Part shown: positions 1 through 13,197 of the stretch, piece by piece
Position numbering within the stretch: the stretch's first letter is position 1
How the letters are laid out: the number at the start of each line of letters is the position of its first letter
Assembly (NCBI GenBank): GCA_030604135.1
Contig: JAUVWL010000005.1
Coordinates: 124,001 to 188,000, forward strand
Length of the DNA stretch: 64,000 nucleotides
DNA from: Burkholderiales bacterium
GTDB taxonomy: Bacteria > Pseudomonadota > Gammaproteobacteria > Burkholderiales > Burkholderiaceae_C
Direction of reading: 5' to 3'
Notes under the pieces: model-generated
What the model was told of the DNA's origin: nothing
Databases searched by the model: none
The model's input: only the letters and a program-made list of their open reading frames with translations
Position numbers and translations under genes: made by a program

Positions 1-1
1 G

Positions 2-550
2 GGCCTCATCGCCCATGTGGAACAGGTTTGCAAGAGCGTGAAATTCGGCGTCATCGTCTACAACCGCGACCGCACCAAGCTCACCCCCGAATCGCTGGCC
101 ATCCTGGCCGAGCGCTGCCCCAACCTGATCGGCTTCAAAGACGGTGTCGGCAACATCGAGACCATGTCATCCATCTACATGAAGATGGGCGACCGGTTCG
201 CCTACCTCGGTGGTCTGCCCACCGCCGAGGTCTACGCCGCCGCCTACAAGGCCCTGGGCACCCCGGTGTACTCCTCGGCCGTCTTCAACTTCATTCCGAA
301 GACCGCGATGGACTTCTACCAAGCCGTGCGCGCCGACGACATGGCCACGCAGCACCGGCTGCTCAGGCAGTTCTTCATGCCCTACCTGAAAATCCGCAAC
401 CGCGTCGAAGGCTATGGCGTGAGCATCATCAAGGCCGGCGCCAAGCTGGTGGGGCACGACGCGGGGCCGGTTCGTGCACCGCTGAGCGACCTCAAGCCGG
501 GCGAGATGGACGAACTCAAGGCACTGATCGACGCGCTCGGCCCGCAGTGA
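2..550 (+). CDS. kdgD: 5-dehydro-4-deoxyglucarate dehydratase, C-terminal part
   Basis: Converts 5-dehydro-4-deoxy-D-glucarate to 2,5-dioxopentanoate with loss of water and CO2, the step after GudD and GarD. The reading frame is already open at base 2, so the N-terminal part lies before the window. The visible 182 residues match the DHDPS/NAL aldolase-like family: a YNRD segment, then GFKDG, whose lysine is the expected Schiff-base residue, then YLGG and the C-terminal IRNR...GYGVS...VRAPL segment typical of KdgD. The gene ends 5 bp before gudD, so the two are probably one transcript. Identification is firm because the two neighbours make its substrate. Confidence 0.93.
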   Translation, partial: GLIAHVEQVCKSVKFGVIVYNRDRTKLTPESLAILAERCPNLIGFKDGVGNIETMSSIYMKMGDRFAYLGGLPTAEVYAAAYKALGTPVYSSAVFNFIPKTAMDFYQAVRADDMATQHRLLRQFFMPYLKIRNRVEGYGVSIIKAGAKLVGHDAGPVRAPLSDLKPGEMDELKALIDALGPQ

Positions 551-555
551 ACACC

Positions 556-1881
556 ATGTCTGCACCCATCGTCCAATCGATGCGTGTGGTCCCGGTCGCA
601 GGCCGGGACGGCATGCTGCTGAACCTGTCGGGCGCACACGCGCCCTTCTTCACACGCAACATCGTCATCGTCACCGACAGCGCGGGCCACACCGGCCTGG
701 GCGAGGTGCCCGGTGGCGAAAAGATCCGCCAGACGCTGGAGGATGCGCGACCGCTGGTCGAAGGCCAGTCCATCGGCAACCTTCAGGTCGTTCTGAACGC
801 CATGCGCACGAAATTCGCCGACCGCGACAGCGGCGGCCGTGGCCTGCAGACCTTTGACCTGCGCACCACCATCCACGCGGTCACCGCCGTGGAGTCCGCC
901 CTGCTCGACCTGCAGGGCCAGCACCTGGGCGTTCCCGTGGCAGCCCTGCTGGGCGAAGGCCAGCAACGCGACGCGGTGCAGATGCTGGGCTACCTGTTCT
1001 TCGTCGGCGACCGCCACAAGACCGATTTGCCTTACGCCAGCGAGCCGGACAACGCCGACGACTGGTGCCGGCTGCGCCATGAGGCTGCCATGACACCCGA
1101 GGCGGTGGTTCGCCTGGCCGAAGCGGCACAGAAACGCTATGGGTTCCAGGACTTCAAACTGAAGGGCGGCGTGCTCGCCGGCGACTCCGAGGTGGAGGCC
1201 GTGACCGCGCTGCACGAGCGCTTTCCCCAAGCGCGCGTGACACTGGACCCCAACGGGGGCTGGTTGCTGAAAGATGCGATCCGCCTGGGCGAGAAAATGC
1301 GCGGCGTGGTGGCCTATGCCGAAGACCCCTGTGGCGCCGAAGACGGCTTCAGCGGCCGCGAGGTGATGGCCGAGTTCCGCCGCGCCACCGGCCTGCCCAC
1401 CGCCACCAACATGGTCGCCACCGACTGGCGCCAGATGGCGCATTCGCTGGCGCTGCAGAGCGTGGACATTCCGCTGGCCGACCCGCACTTCTGGACCATG
1501 GCCGGCAGCGTGCGCGTGGCGCAGACCTGCCGCGACTGGGGACTGACCTGGGGCTCGCACAGCAACAACCACTTTGACATCTCGCTGGCCATGTTCACCC
1601 ACGTGGGCGCTGCCGCCCCGGGCAAGGTCACGGCCATCGACACCCACTGGATCTGGCAGGACGGACAGCGCCTGACCAAGGACCCACTCAAGATTGAAGG
1701 CGGCTACGTGCAGGTGCCCAAGAAGCCGGGCCTCGGCATCGAGATCGACATGACCGAAGTCGAGAAAGCCCACCAGCTCTACCTGCAGCACGGTCTGGGC
1801 GCGCGCGACGACGCCATCGCCATGCAATACCTGATCCCGGGCTGGGCATTCGACCCCAAACGACCCTGCCTGGTCCGATGA
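556..1881 (+). CDS. gudD: Glucarate dehydratase
   Basis: Dehydrates D-glucarate to 5-dehydro-4-deoxy-D-glucarate in the cytoplasm. The 441-residue length is normal for the family. Enolase-superfamily landmarks appear in order: a FKLKGG segment (KxK base), LDPNGGW and YAEDPCG carrying metal ligands, TNMVATD, and GSHSNNHFD carrying the catalytic histidine. The ATG at 556 was chosen because it starts at the conserved N-terminus ([16 protein letters not shown]), 5 bp after kdgD. The same frame is open further upstream only because it overlaps kdgD. The stop overlaps the garD start by 4 bases (ATGA), suggesting translational coupling. Confidence 0.96.
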   Translation: MSAPIVQSMRVVPVAGRDGMLLNLSGAHAPFFTRNIVIVTDSAGHTGLGEVPGGEKIRQTLEDARPLVEGQSIGNLQVVLNAMRTKFADRDSGGRGLQTFDLRTTIHAVTAVESALLDLQGQHLGVPVAALLGEGQQRDAVQMLGYLFFVGDRHKTDLPYASEPDNADDWCRLRHEAAMTPEAVVRLAEAAQKRYGFQDFKLKGGVLAGDSEVEAVTALHERFPQARVTLDPNGGWLLKDAIRLGEKMRGVVAYAEDPCGAEDGFSGREVMAEFRRATGLPTATNMVATDWRQMAHSLALQSVDIPLADPHFWTMAGSVRVAQTCRDWGLTWGSHSNNHFDISLAMFTHVGAAAPGKVTAIDTHWIWQDGQRLTKDPLKIEGGYVQVPKKPGLGIEIDMTEVEKAHQLYLQHGLGARDDAIAMQYLIPGWAFDPKRPCLVR

Positions 1882-3419
1882 GCACCGTGCCCCGCACCAT
1901 CCGCATCCATCCGGACGACAACGTGGCCGTGGTGGTCAACGATGGCGGCCTGCCCACGGGCACCACCCTACCCGGTGGTCCGACGCTGGTGCAGGCGGTA
2001 CCGCAGGGGCACAAGGTGGCGCTGAACGACCTGCCCGCGGGCACACCGGTGCGGCGCTACAACGTGGTCATCGGCCACACAGCGGTGGACATCCCCGCCG
2101 GCGGCTGGGTCAACGGGCAGCGACTGGTGATGCCAGAAGCGCGCAGCTTCGAGAACCTGCCAGCCCCGCAGCCACCGGCCGATCTGTCGCCGCTGGACGG
2201 CCACAGCTTCCGGGGCTACCGCAATGCCGATGGCAGCGTGGGCACGCGCAACCTGCTGGCCGTCACCACCACGGTGCAGTGCGTGTCCGGTGTGCTCGAG
2301 TTCGCCGTCGAACGCATCAAAAAAGAGTTGCTGCCGCTGTATCCGAACGTGGACGGTGTGGTCGGCCTGACGCACAGCTACGGCTGCGGTGTGGCCATCG
2401 ACGCGCCCGACGCCGTCATTCCCATCCGCACGGTACGCAATCTGGCGACGAACCCCAACTTCGGTGGCGAGGTGATGGTGCTCAGCCTGGGCTGCGAGAA
2501 ACTGCAACCCGAGCGGTTGTTGCCACCGGGATCGATCCCGATTTCGGATGAGCACCAGGGGCCGGACATCGTGTGTCTACAAGATGAGAAGCACATCGGC
2601 TTCATGTCGATGATCGACTCCATCCTCACGCAGGCGAAGTCCCACCTCGAACGCCTGAACGCGCGCCAGCGCGAAACCTGCCCGGTGAGCGAACTCGTGG
2701 TGGGCGTGCAGTGCGGCGGCAGCGACGCGTTCTCCGGCGTCACCGCCAACCCGGCCGTGGGCTTTGCGACCGACCTGCTGGTGCGCGCCGGCGCCACGGT
2801 GATGTTCAGCGAGAACACCGAGGTGCGCGACGCGGTGGACCAGCTCACGCGCCGTGCAGCCACGCAAGCAGTGGCAGATGCCATCGTGCACGAGCTGGCC
2901 TGGTACGACGCCTATCTGGCGCGTGGCCAGGCCGACCGGAGTGCCAACACCACGCCCGGCAACAAGAAGGGCGGGCTGTCCAACATCGTCGAGAAGGCCA
3001 TGGGCTCCATCGTCAAGAGCGGCAATGGCCCCATCCATGGCGTGATCGGCCCTGGCGAGAAGGTGAAGAAAAAAGGACTGATCTTTGCCGCCACGCCCGC
3101 GAGCGACTTCATCTGCGGCACGCTCCAGCTGGCCGCCGGCATGAACTTGCATGTCTTCACCACCGGCCGTGGCACGCCTTATGGCCTGGCCGAATGCCCG
3201 GTCATCAAGGTCGCCACACGCAACGACCTGGCGCGCCGCTGGCACGACCTGATGGACATCAACGCCGGCCGTATTGCCAGTGGCGAGGCCAGCATCGAAG
3301 AACTGGGCTGGGAACTGTTCCACCGCATGCTGGCCGTCGCCAGTGGCGAAAAGACCTGGGCCGAACGCTGGGGCCTGCACAACGACCTGGTGCTGTTCAA
3401 CCCGGCGCCAGTGACCTGA
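1878..3419 (+). CDS. garD: Galactarate dehydratase (UxaA/GarD family)
   Basis: A 513-residue member of the altronate/galactarate dehydratase family. An N-terminal SAF-like domain (about residues 1-90) precedes the catalytic part, which contains [16 protein letters not shown] and [12 protein letters not shown], with conserved cysteines that probably bind the iron cofactor. GarD makes the same product as GudD, so the three genes funnel both glucarate and galactarate to the KdgD product. The length is close to E. coli GarD (about 520) and no UxaB or UxaC neighbour is present, so galactarate is favoured over altronate. Translation starts at the ATGA overlap with gudD. Confidence 0.88.
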   Translation: MSTVPRTIRIHPDDNVAVVVNDGGLPTGTTLPGGPTLVQAVPQGHKVALNDLPAGTPVRRYNVVIGHTAVDIPAGGWVNGQRLVMPEARSFENLPAPQPPADLSPLDGHSFRGYRNADGSVGTRNLLAVTTTVQCVSGVLEFAVERIKKELLPLYPNVDGVVGLTHSYGCGVAIDAPDAVIPIRTVRNLATNPNFGGEVMVLSLGCEKLQPERLLPPGSIPISDEHQGPDIVCLQDEKHIGFMSMIDSILTQAKSHLERLNARQRETCPVSELVVGVQCGGSDAFSGVTANPAVGFATDLLVRAGATVMFSENTEVRDAVDQLTRRAATQAVADAIVHELAWYDAYLARGQADRSANTTPGNKKGGLSNIVEKAMGSIVKSGNGPIHGVIGPGEKVKKKGLIFAATPASDFICGTLQLAAGMNLHVFTTGRGTPYGLAECPVIKVATRNDLARRWHDLMDINAGRIASGEASIEELGWELFHRMLAVASGEKTWAERWGLHNDLVLFNPAPVT

Positions 3420-3435
3420 CCCGGTCGTCGGTCGT

Positions 3436-4314
3436 TCAACCCAGCAGTTCGTCCAGCCCGCCCTCCGGTTCAAACCGCCGGTTGCGAAAACGCAGCCGCG
3501 TCGGGCCGGGCCAGGCCGCCTCGCGCAGGCTGTGGGCCGGGTCGCCCGGATAGCAGATGACGCGCACGCCGTCTTCGTCGAAGGGTTCGGGGGCAATCTG
3601 TGCCGGTGGTCGCGTGCGGGCATGGTCCAGCACCGCATCGACCCCGCCCAGGCGGGTCAGGTGCGACAGGCTCATGATCTGCGGCGGCGCCAGATCGATG
3701 TCACCGGCCCAGTAGCGCTCCAGTGCGGTGCGGGGAGTCATCCAGACCACTTCGGTGGTCTCGCGCGCACAGGCCACGATGTCCTGCTCCGGCGGAGCCA
3801 GGGCCACAAAAAAGCGGGTGTCAAAGCGCTTGTTGCTGACCGAGGGCTGGCGCGGCGTGATCCAGCGCGACCAGGGCAGCAAGGCGGAGAGTTTCAACCC
3901 CAGTCCCAGCTCGCCGGCGGCTCTGCACAGGGTCGAGCCAGCCAGCGTGCGTTCGCGCAGGGCAGCCAGTTGTGCGGGGTCGGCCACGCTGCCGGGCAAC
4001 AGACCACATTCCTCGAAGGTCTCGCGCAGCGCGGCCAGATGCAAGGCCAGGGCCTGCGCAGGCTCCAGCTCCGGCTCGGCCAGCCGCTGCCGGCAAAGCG
4101 CCCCACTCAGGTCGACGGCGTCGGCGCGGTCCACCTGGTCGGTCGGATCCAGTTTGCCTCCGGGAAACACATGCACCCCACCCAGCACGGCCGTGTTGCC
4201 GTGCCGGCGCATCAGCAGCACCTGCAGCCCAGGGGCGCCTTCGCGCAGCAGCATGACGGTGGCCGAGGGCACCGGCGGTGTATCGACCGCTTCACCATAG
4301 AACGGAATTGCCAT
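3436..4314 (-). CDS. NUDIX hydrolase, NUDT19-like with interrupted Nudix box
   Basis: A 292-residue protein of the Nudix superfamily, which hydrolyses nucleoside diphosphates linked to another moiety. VFPGGKL is the start of the Nudix box, but the REtFEECGLL half comes only after about 40 further residues (RADAVDLSGALC...LALHLAALRETFEECG). A long insert at this point is typical of the NUDT19/RP2-type subgroup, whose characterised members cleave CoA. The substrate here is inferred only. The start MAIPFYGEAV was chosen because upstream codons in the frame are low-complexity and unconserved. It is convergent with garD and 59 bp downstream of the hydrolase gene on the same strand. Confidence 0.8.
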   Translation of the reverse strand: MAIPFYGEAVDTPPVPSATVMLLREGAPGLQVLLMRRHGNTAVLGGVHVFPGGKLDPTDQVDRADAVDLSGALCRQRLAEPELEPAQALALHLAALRETFEECGLLPGSVADPAQLAALRERTLAGSTLCRAAGELGLGLKLSALLPWSRWITPRQPSVSNKRFDTRFFVALAPPEQDIVACARETTEVVWMTPRTALERYWAGDIDLAPPQIMSLSHLTRLGGVDAVLDHARTRPPAQIAPEPFDEDGVRVICYPGDPAHSLREAAWPGPTRLRFRNRRFEPEGGLDELLG

Positions 4315-4373
4315 GCGCCCATTGTGACCTTCGCCGCCGCCCGTGCTGTCACCCGCATGCCAGCCGGCACAAC

Positions 4374-5171
4374 TCAACGCGGCGAGGCGGTGCGCGCCGG
4401 CGACGGCAGCAAGGCCCGGTCCAGGGCTTGACCCCATATCTGGCGCCAGGGCGGCCAATCATGGCTGCCGGGCGCGCGCAGCACCTGGGGCTCTGGCAGG
4501 ATGCCGGCCATCAGCGGGGGCCCGGGTTGCAGGCGGTCGCTGTCGCCATAGCCCATGTACAGCACCGGGAGGCCAGCGTCCTGTCCATACCGCTGCAACC
4601 AGGCCAGCAGGCGCCGGCCCAGGTCGCGACTCTGGCTTGCGGTCTTCGGGTCCGGTGCCCGCCATCGAGCCAGACCTCCCGCCGCATTGACCTCGTCCAG
4701 CAGGGCCGTGGGCGCCACAAAAGGCGCAATGGCGATCACACCGGTGATGTCCTGCGGGTGGAGCATGGCATACAGCAGCGCACCATAGCCGCCGAGCGAA
4801 ATGCCCGCCAGCCAGATCTGCCGGTAGCCCTGTGCCCGCGCCGGCCCGATCACATCTTCACGCAGGCGATCGATGATGACCATGCGGCGGAAGTAGCCGA
4901 TGTGCGAATCGACCACCACCACGTCGGCACCGATCTGCCGCTCGCGCACCTGGGCCACAAAACCCTGCTGCACGATGTCCAGTGGCACCTCCATCGAACC
5001 TGGCAGGAACACGATGAGCGTGTCGGCCCGTTGTCCCGGCGCGGCCGGCAGCACCAGGGTCTCCAGCGGGGTGCGAAGCTCGCGCGGCATGGCACAGCCA
5101 GCCAGCCCCGCGCCGGCCAACAAGGCAAGACCCGAGAGCAGCAGGCGTCGGTTGATGGGCACGTCAGGCAT
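4374..5171 (-). CDS. Alpha/beta-hydrolase lipoprotein
   Basis: A 265-residue predicted lipoprotein. The N-terminus has basic residues (NRR), a hydrophobic stretch and a lipobox ending GLAGC, so the mature protein should be anchored by the cysteine on the periplasmic side of a membrane. The rest is an alpha/beta-hydrolase: nucleophile elbow GISLGGYG (Ser), a later MGYGDSDRL with the probable acid, and GSHDWPPW with the probable catalytic His. The substrate is unknown. The start at 5171 places the signal peptide correctly; an in-frame ATG at 5210 is possible but would bury it. Confidence 0.78.
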   Translation of the reverse strand: MPDVPINRRLLLSGLALLAGAGLAGCAMPRELRTPLETLVLPAAPGQRADTLIVFLPGSMEVPLDIVQQGFVAQVRERQIGADVVVVDSHIGYFRRMVIIDRLREDVIGPARAQGYRQIWLAGISLGGYGALLYAMLHPQDITGVIAIAPFVAPTALLDEVNAAGGLARWRAPDPKTASQSRDLGRRLLAWLQRYGQDAGLPVLYMGYGDSDRLQPGPPLMAGILPEPQVLRAPGSHDWPPWRQIWGQALDRALLPSPARTASPR

Positions 5172-5277
5172 GGACGATTCGATGTAAAGGGCTCTGTCAG
5201 TATCGACCATGTACCCACCCGGCCGTGGCTTTCCGGCCAACACCCCGGCCAGGCAACAGGCCTCTATCATCGGGTCC

Positions 5278-5739
<462 letters not shown>

Positions 5740-5742
5740 GGT

Positions 5743-6966
5743 TCAGCTTCGTACCCGGCTGGGCCCTGCGGGCCGCAGCACCTGCCGAAGCGCGACCTGC
5801 GCCGCGACACCCAGCAGGCACAAGACCATCATCACCAGGGCCAGGTTCACCGCATTGCTGTGGCTGACCAGACCGACGGCAAAACCACCCACGGCCGCCG
5901 CCAGCTGCTGCATCAGCCCGGCCACCGCCGCGGCCGAACCCGCCAGCGCTGGCATGAGTCCGACCGTGCCTGCCAGGGCTGGCGGCACCATGAAGCCGTT
6001 GCCCAGGCCCATGAGCATCAGCGGCAGCGCCAGGGCCAGCGGCGAGTTGAAGCCGGCCAGGGCCAGCACCAGCATCAGGCCGATGCCAACCGCCGTCAGG
6101 GCCTGCCCCATCCACATCATGCGCTGGTCGCCCAGGCGGTGCACCAGGTGAGAGGTCAGGAAGTTGCCGACGATGTAGGAACCCGGCACGAACATGATGT
6201 AGAAACCGATGCCATCCGGCCCCACACCGTAGCTGCCCAGCACCAGCGGCGCAGCGCCCAGAAAGGCGTAGAAGGTGGCCGAGGTGAGGGACAGCAGACA
6301 CACATACAGCACGAAGCGCGGATCCTTGAGCAACTGCCCGTAGGCGTCCAGCATGGCCCTGAGCCAGTGCGACTGGGGTCCGGTCGACGGCTGGTGGGCG
6401 GGCAGGCCGCGCCAGGCCGACACCCACAACACCACCGCCAGCACCGCCATCAGCACGAAATTGGCCTGCCAGCCCAGCGTCACATGCAGCTGGCCACCCA
6501 CAATGGTGCCCAGCGGCGGACACAGGCCCATGGCCATGCCCACATAGGCCATGACACGCGTGCGCTGTGGCCCCTGGAACAGGTCCTGGATGAGGGCCCG
6601 CCCCACCACCATGCCGGCAGCACTGCCAGCACCCTGCAGCACCCGCCCGATCACCAGCGTGGACAGGTCGGTGGCGAGCGCCGCCACCACCGAGCCCAGC
6701 AAGGTGATGAACAGGCCAAACATCAGCACCCGGCGGCGGCCCAGCCGGTCGGACAGCGGGCCGTAGACCAGCTGCAGCAATCCGTAGGTCAGCACATAGC
6801 CGCTGAAAGTCAGCTGCACCGCCGCCTGGCTGGCACCAAAGATGGCCGGCCACTCCTGCATGGAGGGCAGGCCAATGGTCATGGCCAGCAGGCCAAAGGC
6901 CAGTTGCGCCAGCAGGTTGGCCATCAGCCAGCCGTGGTGGGCGGGCCGTTCGGGATGGGACGTCAT
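5743..6966 (-). CDS. Bcr/CflA-type MFS multidrug efflux transporter
   Basis: A 407-residue inner-membrane transporter with about twelve hydrophobic segments, the expected length for DHA1 drug:proton antiporters. Motif A is visible as GPLSDRLGRRRVL after the second helix, and GRVLQGAGSAAGMVVGRALIQDLF after the fourth resembles the Bcr/CflA subfamily. The start MTSHPERPAHHG at 6966 was chosen because the upstream in-frame ATG adds only a proline-rich stretch. The stop lies 3 bp beyond that of the EVE gene, so they converge tail to tail. The exported drug cannot be read from sequence. Confidence 0.87.
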   Translation of the reverse strand: MTSHPERPAHHGWLMANLLAQLAFGLLAMTIGLPSMQEWPAIFGASQAAVQLTFSGYVLTYGLLQLVYGPLSDRLGRRRVLMFGLFITLLGSVVAALATDLSTLVIGRVLQGAGSAAGMVVGRALIQDLFQGPQRTRVMAYVGMAMGLCPPLGTIVGGQLHVTLGWQANFVLMAVLAVVLWVSAWRGLPAHQPSTGPQSHWLRAMLDAYGQLLKDPRFVLYVCLLSLTSATFYAFLGAAPLVLGSYGVGPDGIGFYIMFVPGSYIVGNFLTSHLVHRLGDQRMMWMGQALTAVGIGLMLVLALAGFNSPLALALPLMLMGLGNGFMVPPALAGTVGLMPALAGSAAAVAGLMQQLAAAVGGFAVGLVSHSNAVNLALVMMVLCLLGVAAQVALRQVLRPAGPSRVRS

Positions 6967-7107
6967 GGAGGAAAACGTGGGAGCTGGCGGTGGAGCCAGA
7001 ATGTGCGGACACCCATGCACAGGCCACGGGAGCGGTGCAGCAAGCCTAACCCGAATCGCCGGCGCGCGCTGGCACGCTGATGACTCTCAAGCAGGCCTCT
7101 CAGCCAC

Positions 7108-7512
7108 TCAGGTGAGGTAGTCACCCGAGGCCTCCGGCTGGAACAGCAGCGCCTGCACCTCGGCCTGCACCGGCTCGCCCCCGGGGGTCTGCCAGGACGC
7201 GATCTCTCCCACCCGCAAGCCCAGCAAGGCGGCGCCCATGGGCGAGAACACCGACACAAAACCGGCGGCCGGTTCGGCATCGGCCGGGTAACACAGGGTG
7301 AGCTTGCGCCGCTGGCCGGAGCGCAGCAGCCGCACCTCGACCTGCGAGTACATGGTGACGATGTCCGGGCCGATATCACGCGAGGGCACGAGGTCGGCGG
7401 TGGCCAGCACGTCGGCGAGTCCGTCGCATGCCGTGGGTGCGTCCAGCCGGGACAGGCGGACATGATCGAGTTCGGTGAGCTGACGCTCACGGGGTGCGAT
7501 TGGTGTGTTCAT
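7108..7512 (-). CDS. Rnk-like GreA/GreB-family regulator
   Basis: A 134-residue protein with a short N-terminal helical part and a C-terminal GreA/GreB-like FKBP-fold domain (VYSVFSPMGAALLG-type segment, here VSVFSPMGAALLGLRVGE, ending ASWQTPGGE). Rnk proteins bind RNA polymerase near the secondary channel and are called regulators of nucleoside diphosphate kinase. A GGAG sequence about 10 bases before the ATG supports the start at 7512; a longer upstream reading in the same frame is proline-rich and not conserved. Confidence 0.8.
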   Translation of the reverse strand: MNTPIAPRERQLTELDHVRLSRLDAPTACDGLADVLATADLVPSRDIGPDIVTMYSQVEVRLLRSGQRRKLTLCYPADAEPAAGFVSVFSPMGAALLGLRVGEIASWQTPGGEPVQAEVQALLFQPEASGDYLT

Positions 7513-7809
7513 GCAAAGTGTCTCCAAAGGGGCGACCGGTGGGCCCGCAGCCTGAGGGGCTTGCGGAAAGAAAAACGGTCGCAATCGCGCGGTTCGGTGG
7601 CCCGGCGATGGAGAGTTGCGCTGAAGGGGAAGGGGGAGGCCTATCGCCGGGCCGGGGAATGTGCAGGCGGCTGGCACAGGTGGACGACCTGTGCAGCGGC
7701 GCACGACCACGCCACCGGGCTGCAGGCAGCACGGTTTTGGAGGGCGGGGTGAAGGCGGCGCATGGATGGCAATCAGAAGCTGAGGCCCGATGGTACCGGA
7801 TCCTGCCAA
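7513..7809. other. Intergenic stretch without gene
   Basis: 297 bp between the Rnk-like start and the end of the PaiB-like gene on the same strand. I find no convincing coding potential, strong hairpin-plus-T-run terminator or recognisable operator. It presumably holds the promoter of the Rnk-like gene. Confidence 0.5.
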
Positions 7810-8466
7810 TCAACGCGGGGCTTTTTGCTCGCCTTGCATCGCAGCCTGAACCTGGGCGGCCAGATCCGCCTTCCGCGAGTCACCCGTCTGCACCAGTCCA
7901 TGCACCGTACCCAACCGGTCCTGATGGTCCTCGTCCTGGCTGAGCTTCATGCGCCCTTCCCACTTTTGCACCTGTATCTCGATGCCCCCCACCGCCCGAA
8001 GCATTGTGCGGATATAGGCCTCGGGAGCATCCGACACCTTCCAGGGCTTCGGCTGGCCAGACTCCTGCGCGTCGGTCAGCCGATTGAGCATGTCCAGCAT
8101 CCATCCCGGGTCTTCGACGGCGGTAGCCCTGCCGTGCGCATGGACCGCAATGTAGTTCCATGTGGGCACCACCTTGCCATGCTGTGCCTTGCCCGGATAC
8201 CAGCCCGGACTGATGTAGGACTGAGGCCCGAGAAAGGTGACCACCGAAGGCCGCCCTTCCACGAGCTCGCGCCACACCGGATTGGCGCGCGCAACATGGC
8301 CCATCAACCGCCCCCGTGGGCCACTGGTGCGGTCAAGCACGAGGGGAAGGTGGTTGGCCACCAGCCCCGAATCGCTCAGACACACCCAGGTGCCCAAGGC
8401 ATTGGCATCGACGTATGACCACATCGCGTCGAGGTCGGCCAGCGCATGGCAGGGCGGAATGTACAT
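7810..8466 (-). CDS. PaiB-like FMN-binding protein
   Basis: A 218-residue member of the PaiB family (FMN-binding, split-barrel flavin fold). Family landmarks include MYIPPCHAL at the N-terminus, the SNHLP-like ANHLPLVLD, GHVARANP, YISPGWYP and VPTWNYIAVH. Bacillus PaiB is described as a negative regulator of sporulation and degradative enzymes; in proteobacteria it is usually of unknown role and may be an oxidoreductase or flavin-binding regulator. It lies 12 bp downstream of argO on the same strand, so it may be cotranscribed with that exporter. Confidence 0.85.
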   Translation of the reverse strand: MYIPPCHALADLDAMWSYVDANALGTWVCLSDSGLVANHLPLVLDRTSGPRGRLMGHVARANPVWRELVEGRPSVVTFLGPQSYISPGWYPGKAQHGKVVPTWNYIAVHAHGRATAVEDPGWMLDMLNRLTDAQESGQPKPWKVSDAPEAYIRTMLRAVGGIEIQVQKWEGRMKLSQDEDHQDRLGTVHGLVQTGDSRKADLAAQVQAAMQGEQKAPR

Positions 8467-8478
8467 GGGTGGCTCCGC

Positions 8479-9129
8479 TCACAAACTGGACAAGACCTGC
8501 CGCACCAGCAGCACGGCCAGCACCCACATGACGAGACCGATGAGACCGTCCAGCACCTGCCAGGCCCGTGGCCGGGCAAACCACGGCGCCAGCCAGCGGG
8601 CACCGAAACCCAGCAGGCTGAACCAGGTCAGGCTGGCGGTGCTGGCCCCGGCGGCAAACCAGGGCTGCAGGGCGGGTGGTTGCTGCGCGCCGATGCTGCC
8701 GACCAGCAGCACCGTGTCCAGGTAGACGTGCGGGTTGAGCAAGGTGAAGGCCGCCGCCTGGGCCAGAGCCGCACCACGGCGCAGGCTGGCGCCACCCGGC
8801 GCGGCCTGCAGGCGTCCGGCGTGCCTCACCCGTTGCAGGGCCTTCCAGCCGTACCAGGCCAGAAAGGCCGCTCCGGCCAGTGCCAGCGCGCGCGCCAGTT
8901 GCGGGCGGTCGCCCAGGGCCTGCGACATGCCGAGCACACCGGCCGTGATCAGTGCGGCGTCGGCCACGGCACAGAACAGCACAACGCTGCCGATGTGCTC
9001 GCGCCGCAGCCCCTGCCGGAGCACGAAGGCGTTCTGCGCGCCAATGGCCACGATCAGGCCCATGCCCAGCACCAGGCCCTGGAAAAAAACCGGCCAGACG
9101 GCCGCGGCGTGTGGGGAAATCGGATCCAT
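8479..9129 (-). CDS. argO: LysE/ArgO-family basic amino-acid exporter
   Basis: About 216 residues with six hydrophobic segments. The N-terminal GLIVAIGAQNAFVLRQGLRREH and the central LLNPHVYLDTVLLVGSIGAQ are the LysE/ArgO signature, pointing to export of arginine, lysine or toxic analogues across the inner membrane. Two starts are possible: the ATG at 9129 (MDPISPH) and one at 9156 (MEGFGQAAG); neither has a clear ribosome-binding site and the shorter form fits family lengths better. It is divergent from argP, the usual activator of this exporter. Confidence 0.86.
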   Translation of the reverse strand: MDPISPHAAAVWPVFFQGLVLGMGLIVAIGAQNAFVLRQGLRREHIGSVVLFCAVADAALITAGVLGMSQALGDRPQLARALALAGAAFLAWYGWKALQRVRHAGRLQAAPGGASLRRGAALAQAAAFTLLNPHVYLDTVLLVGSIGAQQPPALQPWFAAGASTASLTWFSLLGFGARWLAPWFARPRAWQVLDGLIGLVMWVLAVLLVRQVLSSL

Positions 9130-9165
9130 GCCGGCAGCTTGCCCGAACCCTTCCATGAAGGCAAA

Positions 9166-9189
9166 CTACATTCACTTCACTCGATGTAG
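9166..9189. promoter_or_regulatory. Palindrome between argO and argP, candidate ArgP site
   Basis: CTACAT and ATGTAG form a perfect 6-bp inverted repeat separated by 12 bases, in the short space between the divergent argO and argP starts. LysR-type regulators bind such dyads. The match to a known ArgP box was not tested. Confidence 0.5.
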
Positions 9190-9202
9190 CGTTACTTCAT
9201 TC

Positions 9203-10089
9203 ATGCTCGACTACCCCTCGCTGTTTGCCCTCGCGGCCGTGGTGCGCGAAGGCAGCTTTGAACGCGCCGCGCGCCGCCTGCACGTCACGCCCTCGGCGGT
9301 CTCCCAGCGCATCCGCCTGCTTGAAGAGCGGGTCGGCGGTGCCCTGGTTGTGCGTGGCCAGCCCTGCCTGCCCACCGAGATGGGGCGGCGCCTGTGCCAC
9401 CACGTCGACCGCGTGCGCTTGCTCGAACACGAGCTGCGCGGCGAACTGCCCGGCCTGGCCCCCGACGAGCCGGTGCGCGTGAACGTGCCGGTGGCCGTCA
9501 ATGCCGACAGCCTGGCCACCTGGTTCCTGCCAGCCCTGACCGGTTTTGCGGTGCAGGCGCCCGCGCTGATGCAGGTGTCGGTCGACGACGAGGGCCACAC
9601 CGCCGAATGGTTGCGCAGTGGCGCGGTGCTGGCGGCCGTGACCGCGATGGAACAGCCGGCCTCGGGCTGCAGCGTGCGGCCGCTGGGCTCCCTGCGTTAT
9701 GTGGCTGCGGCCAGCCCCGCCTTTGTGGCCCGCTTCTTCCCGCAGGGCGTGGACGCCGACAGCCTGTCCTCCGCCCCCAGCCTGGTGTTCAACACCAAGG
9801 ACAGCCTGCAGCAGGCCTGGGTGCAGCGCCTGTGCGGGCGGGCCGTCGAACTGCCCTGCCACAGCCTGCCCACCACGCAGGGCTTCGTCACCGCCGGCCT
9901 GGCCGGCATGGGCTGGGCCATGCACCCGATCAGCCTGGTGCAGGGCCTGATCGCACGCGGCGAACTGGTCGAGCTGGTGCCCGGCACCCCGCTGGACGTG
10001 CCCCTGTTCTGGCAACAGGCCCGCGCCGCTTCCAGCCTGCTGGAGGGTCTGACACGGTCGGTGCTGGCGGCGGCGCGCGAGGGCTTGCT

Positions 10090-10096
<7 letters not shown>
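9203..10096 (+). CDS. argP: LysR-family regulator ArgP (IciA)
   Basis: A 297-residue LysR-type transcription factor. The winged helix-turn-helix is at the N-terminus (FERAARRLHVTPSAVSQRIRLLEERVG, about residues 17-43), followed by an effector-binding domain. The closest described type is ArgP/LysG, which activates the divergent lysine/arginine exporter; the pairing with argO is the main support. The ATG at 9203 starts the conserved MLDYPSLFALAAVV segment. Upstream codons in the frame overlap argO and are not real. The last 7 bp overlap the 3' end of dnaE2 on the other strand. Confidence 0.9.
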
Positions 10097-13191
<3,095 letters not shown>

Positions 13192-13197
13192 GGTCGG

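Noticed and set aside
4315-4458. Longer N-terminus for the Nudix protein
   Set aside because: The extra residues are unconserved in appearance and would run into the 3' end of the upstream hydrolase gene.
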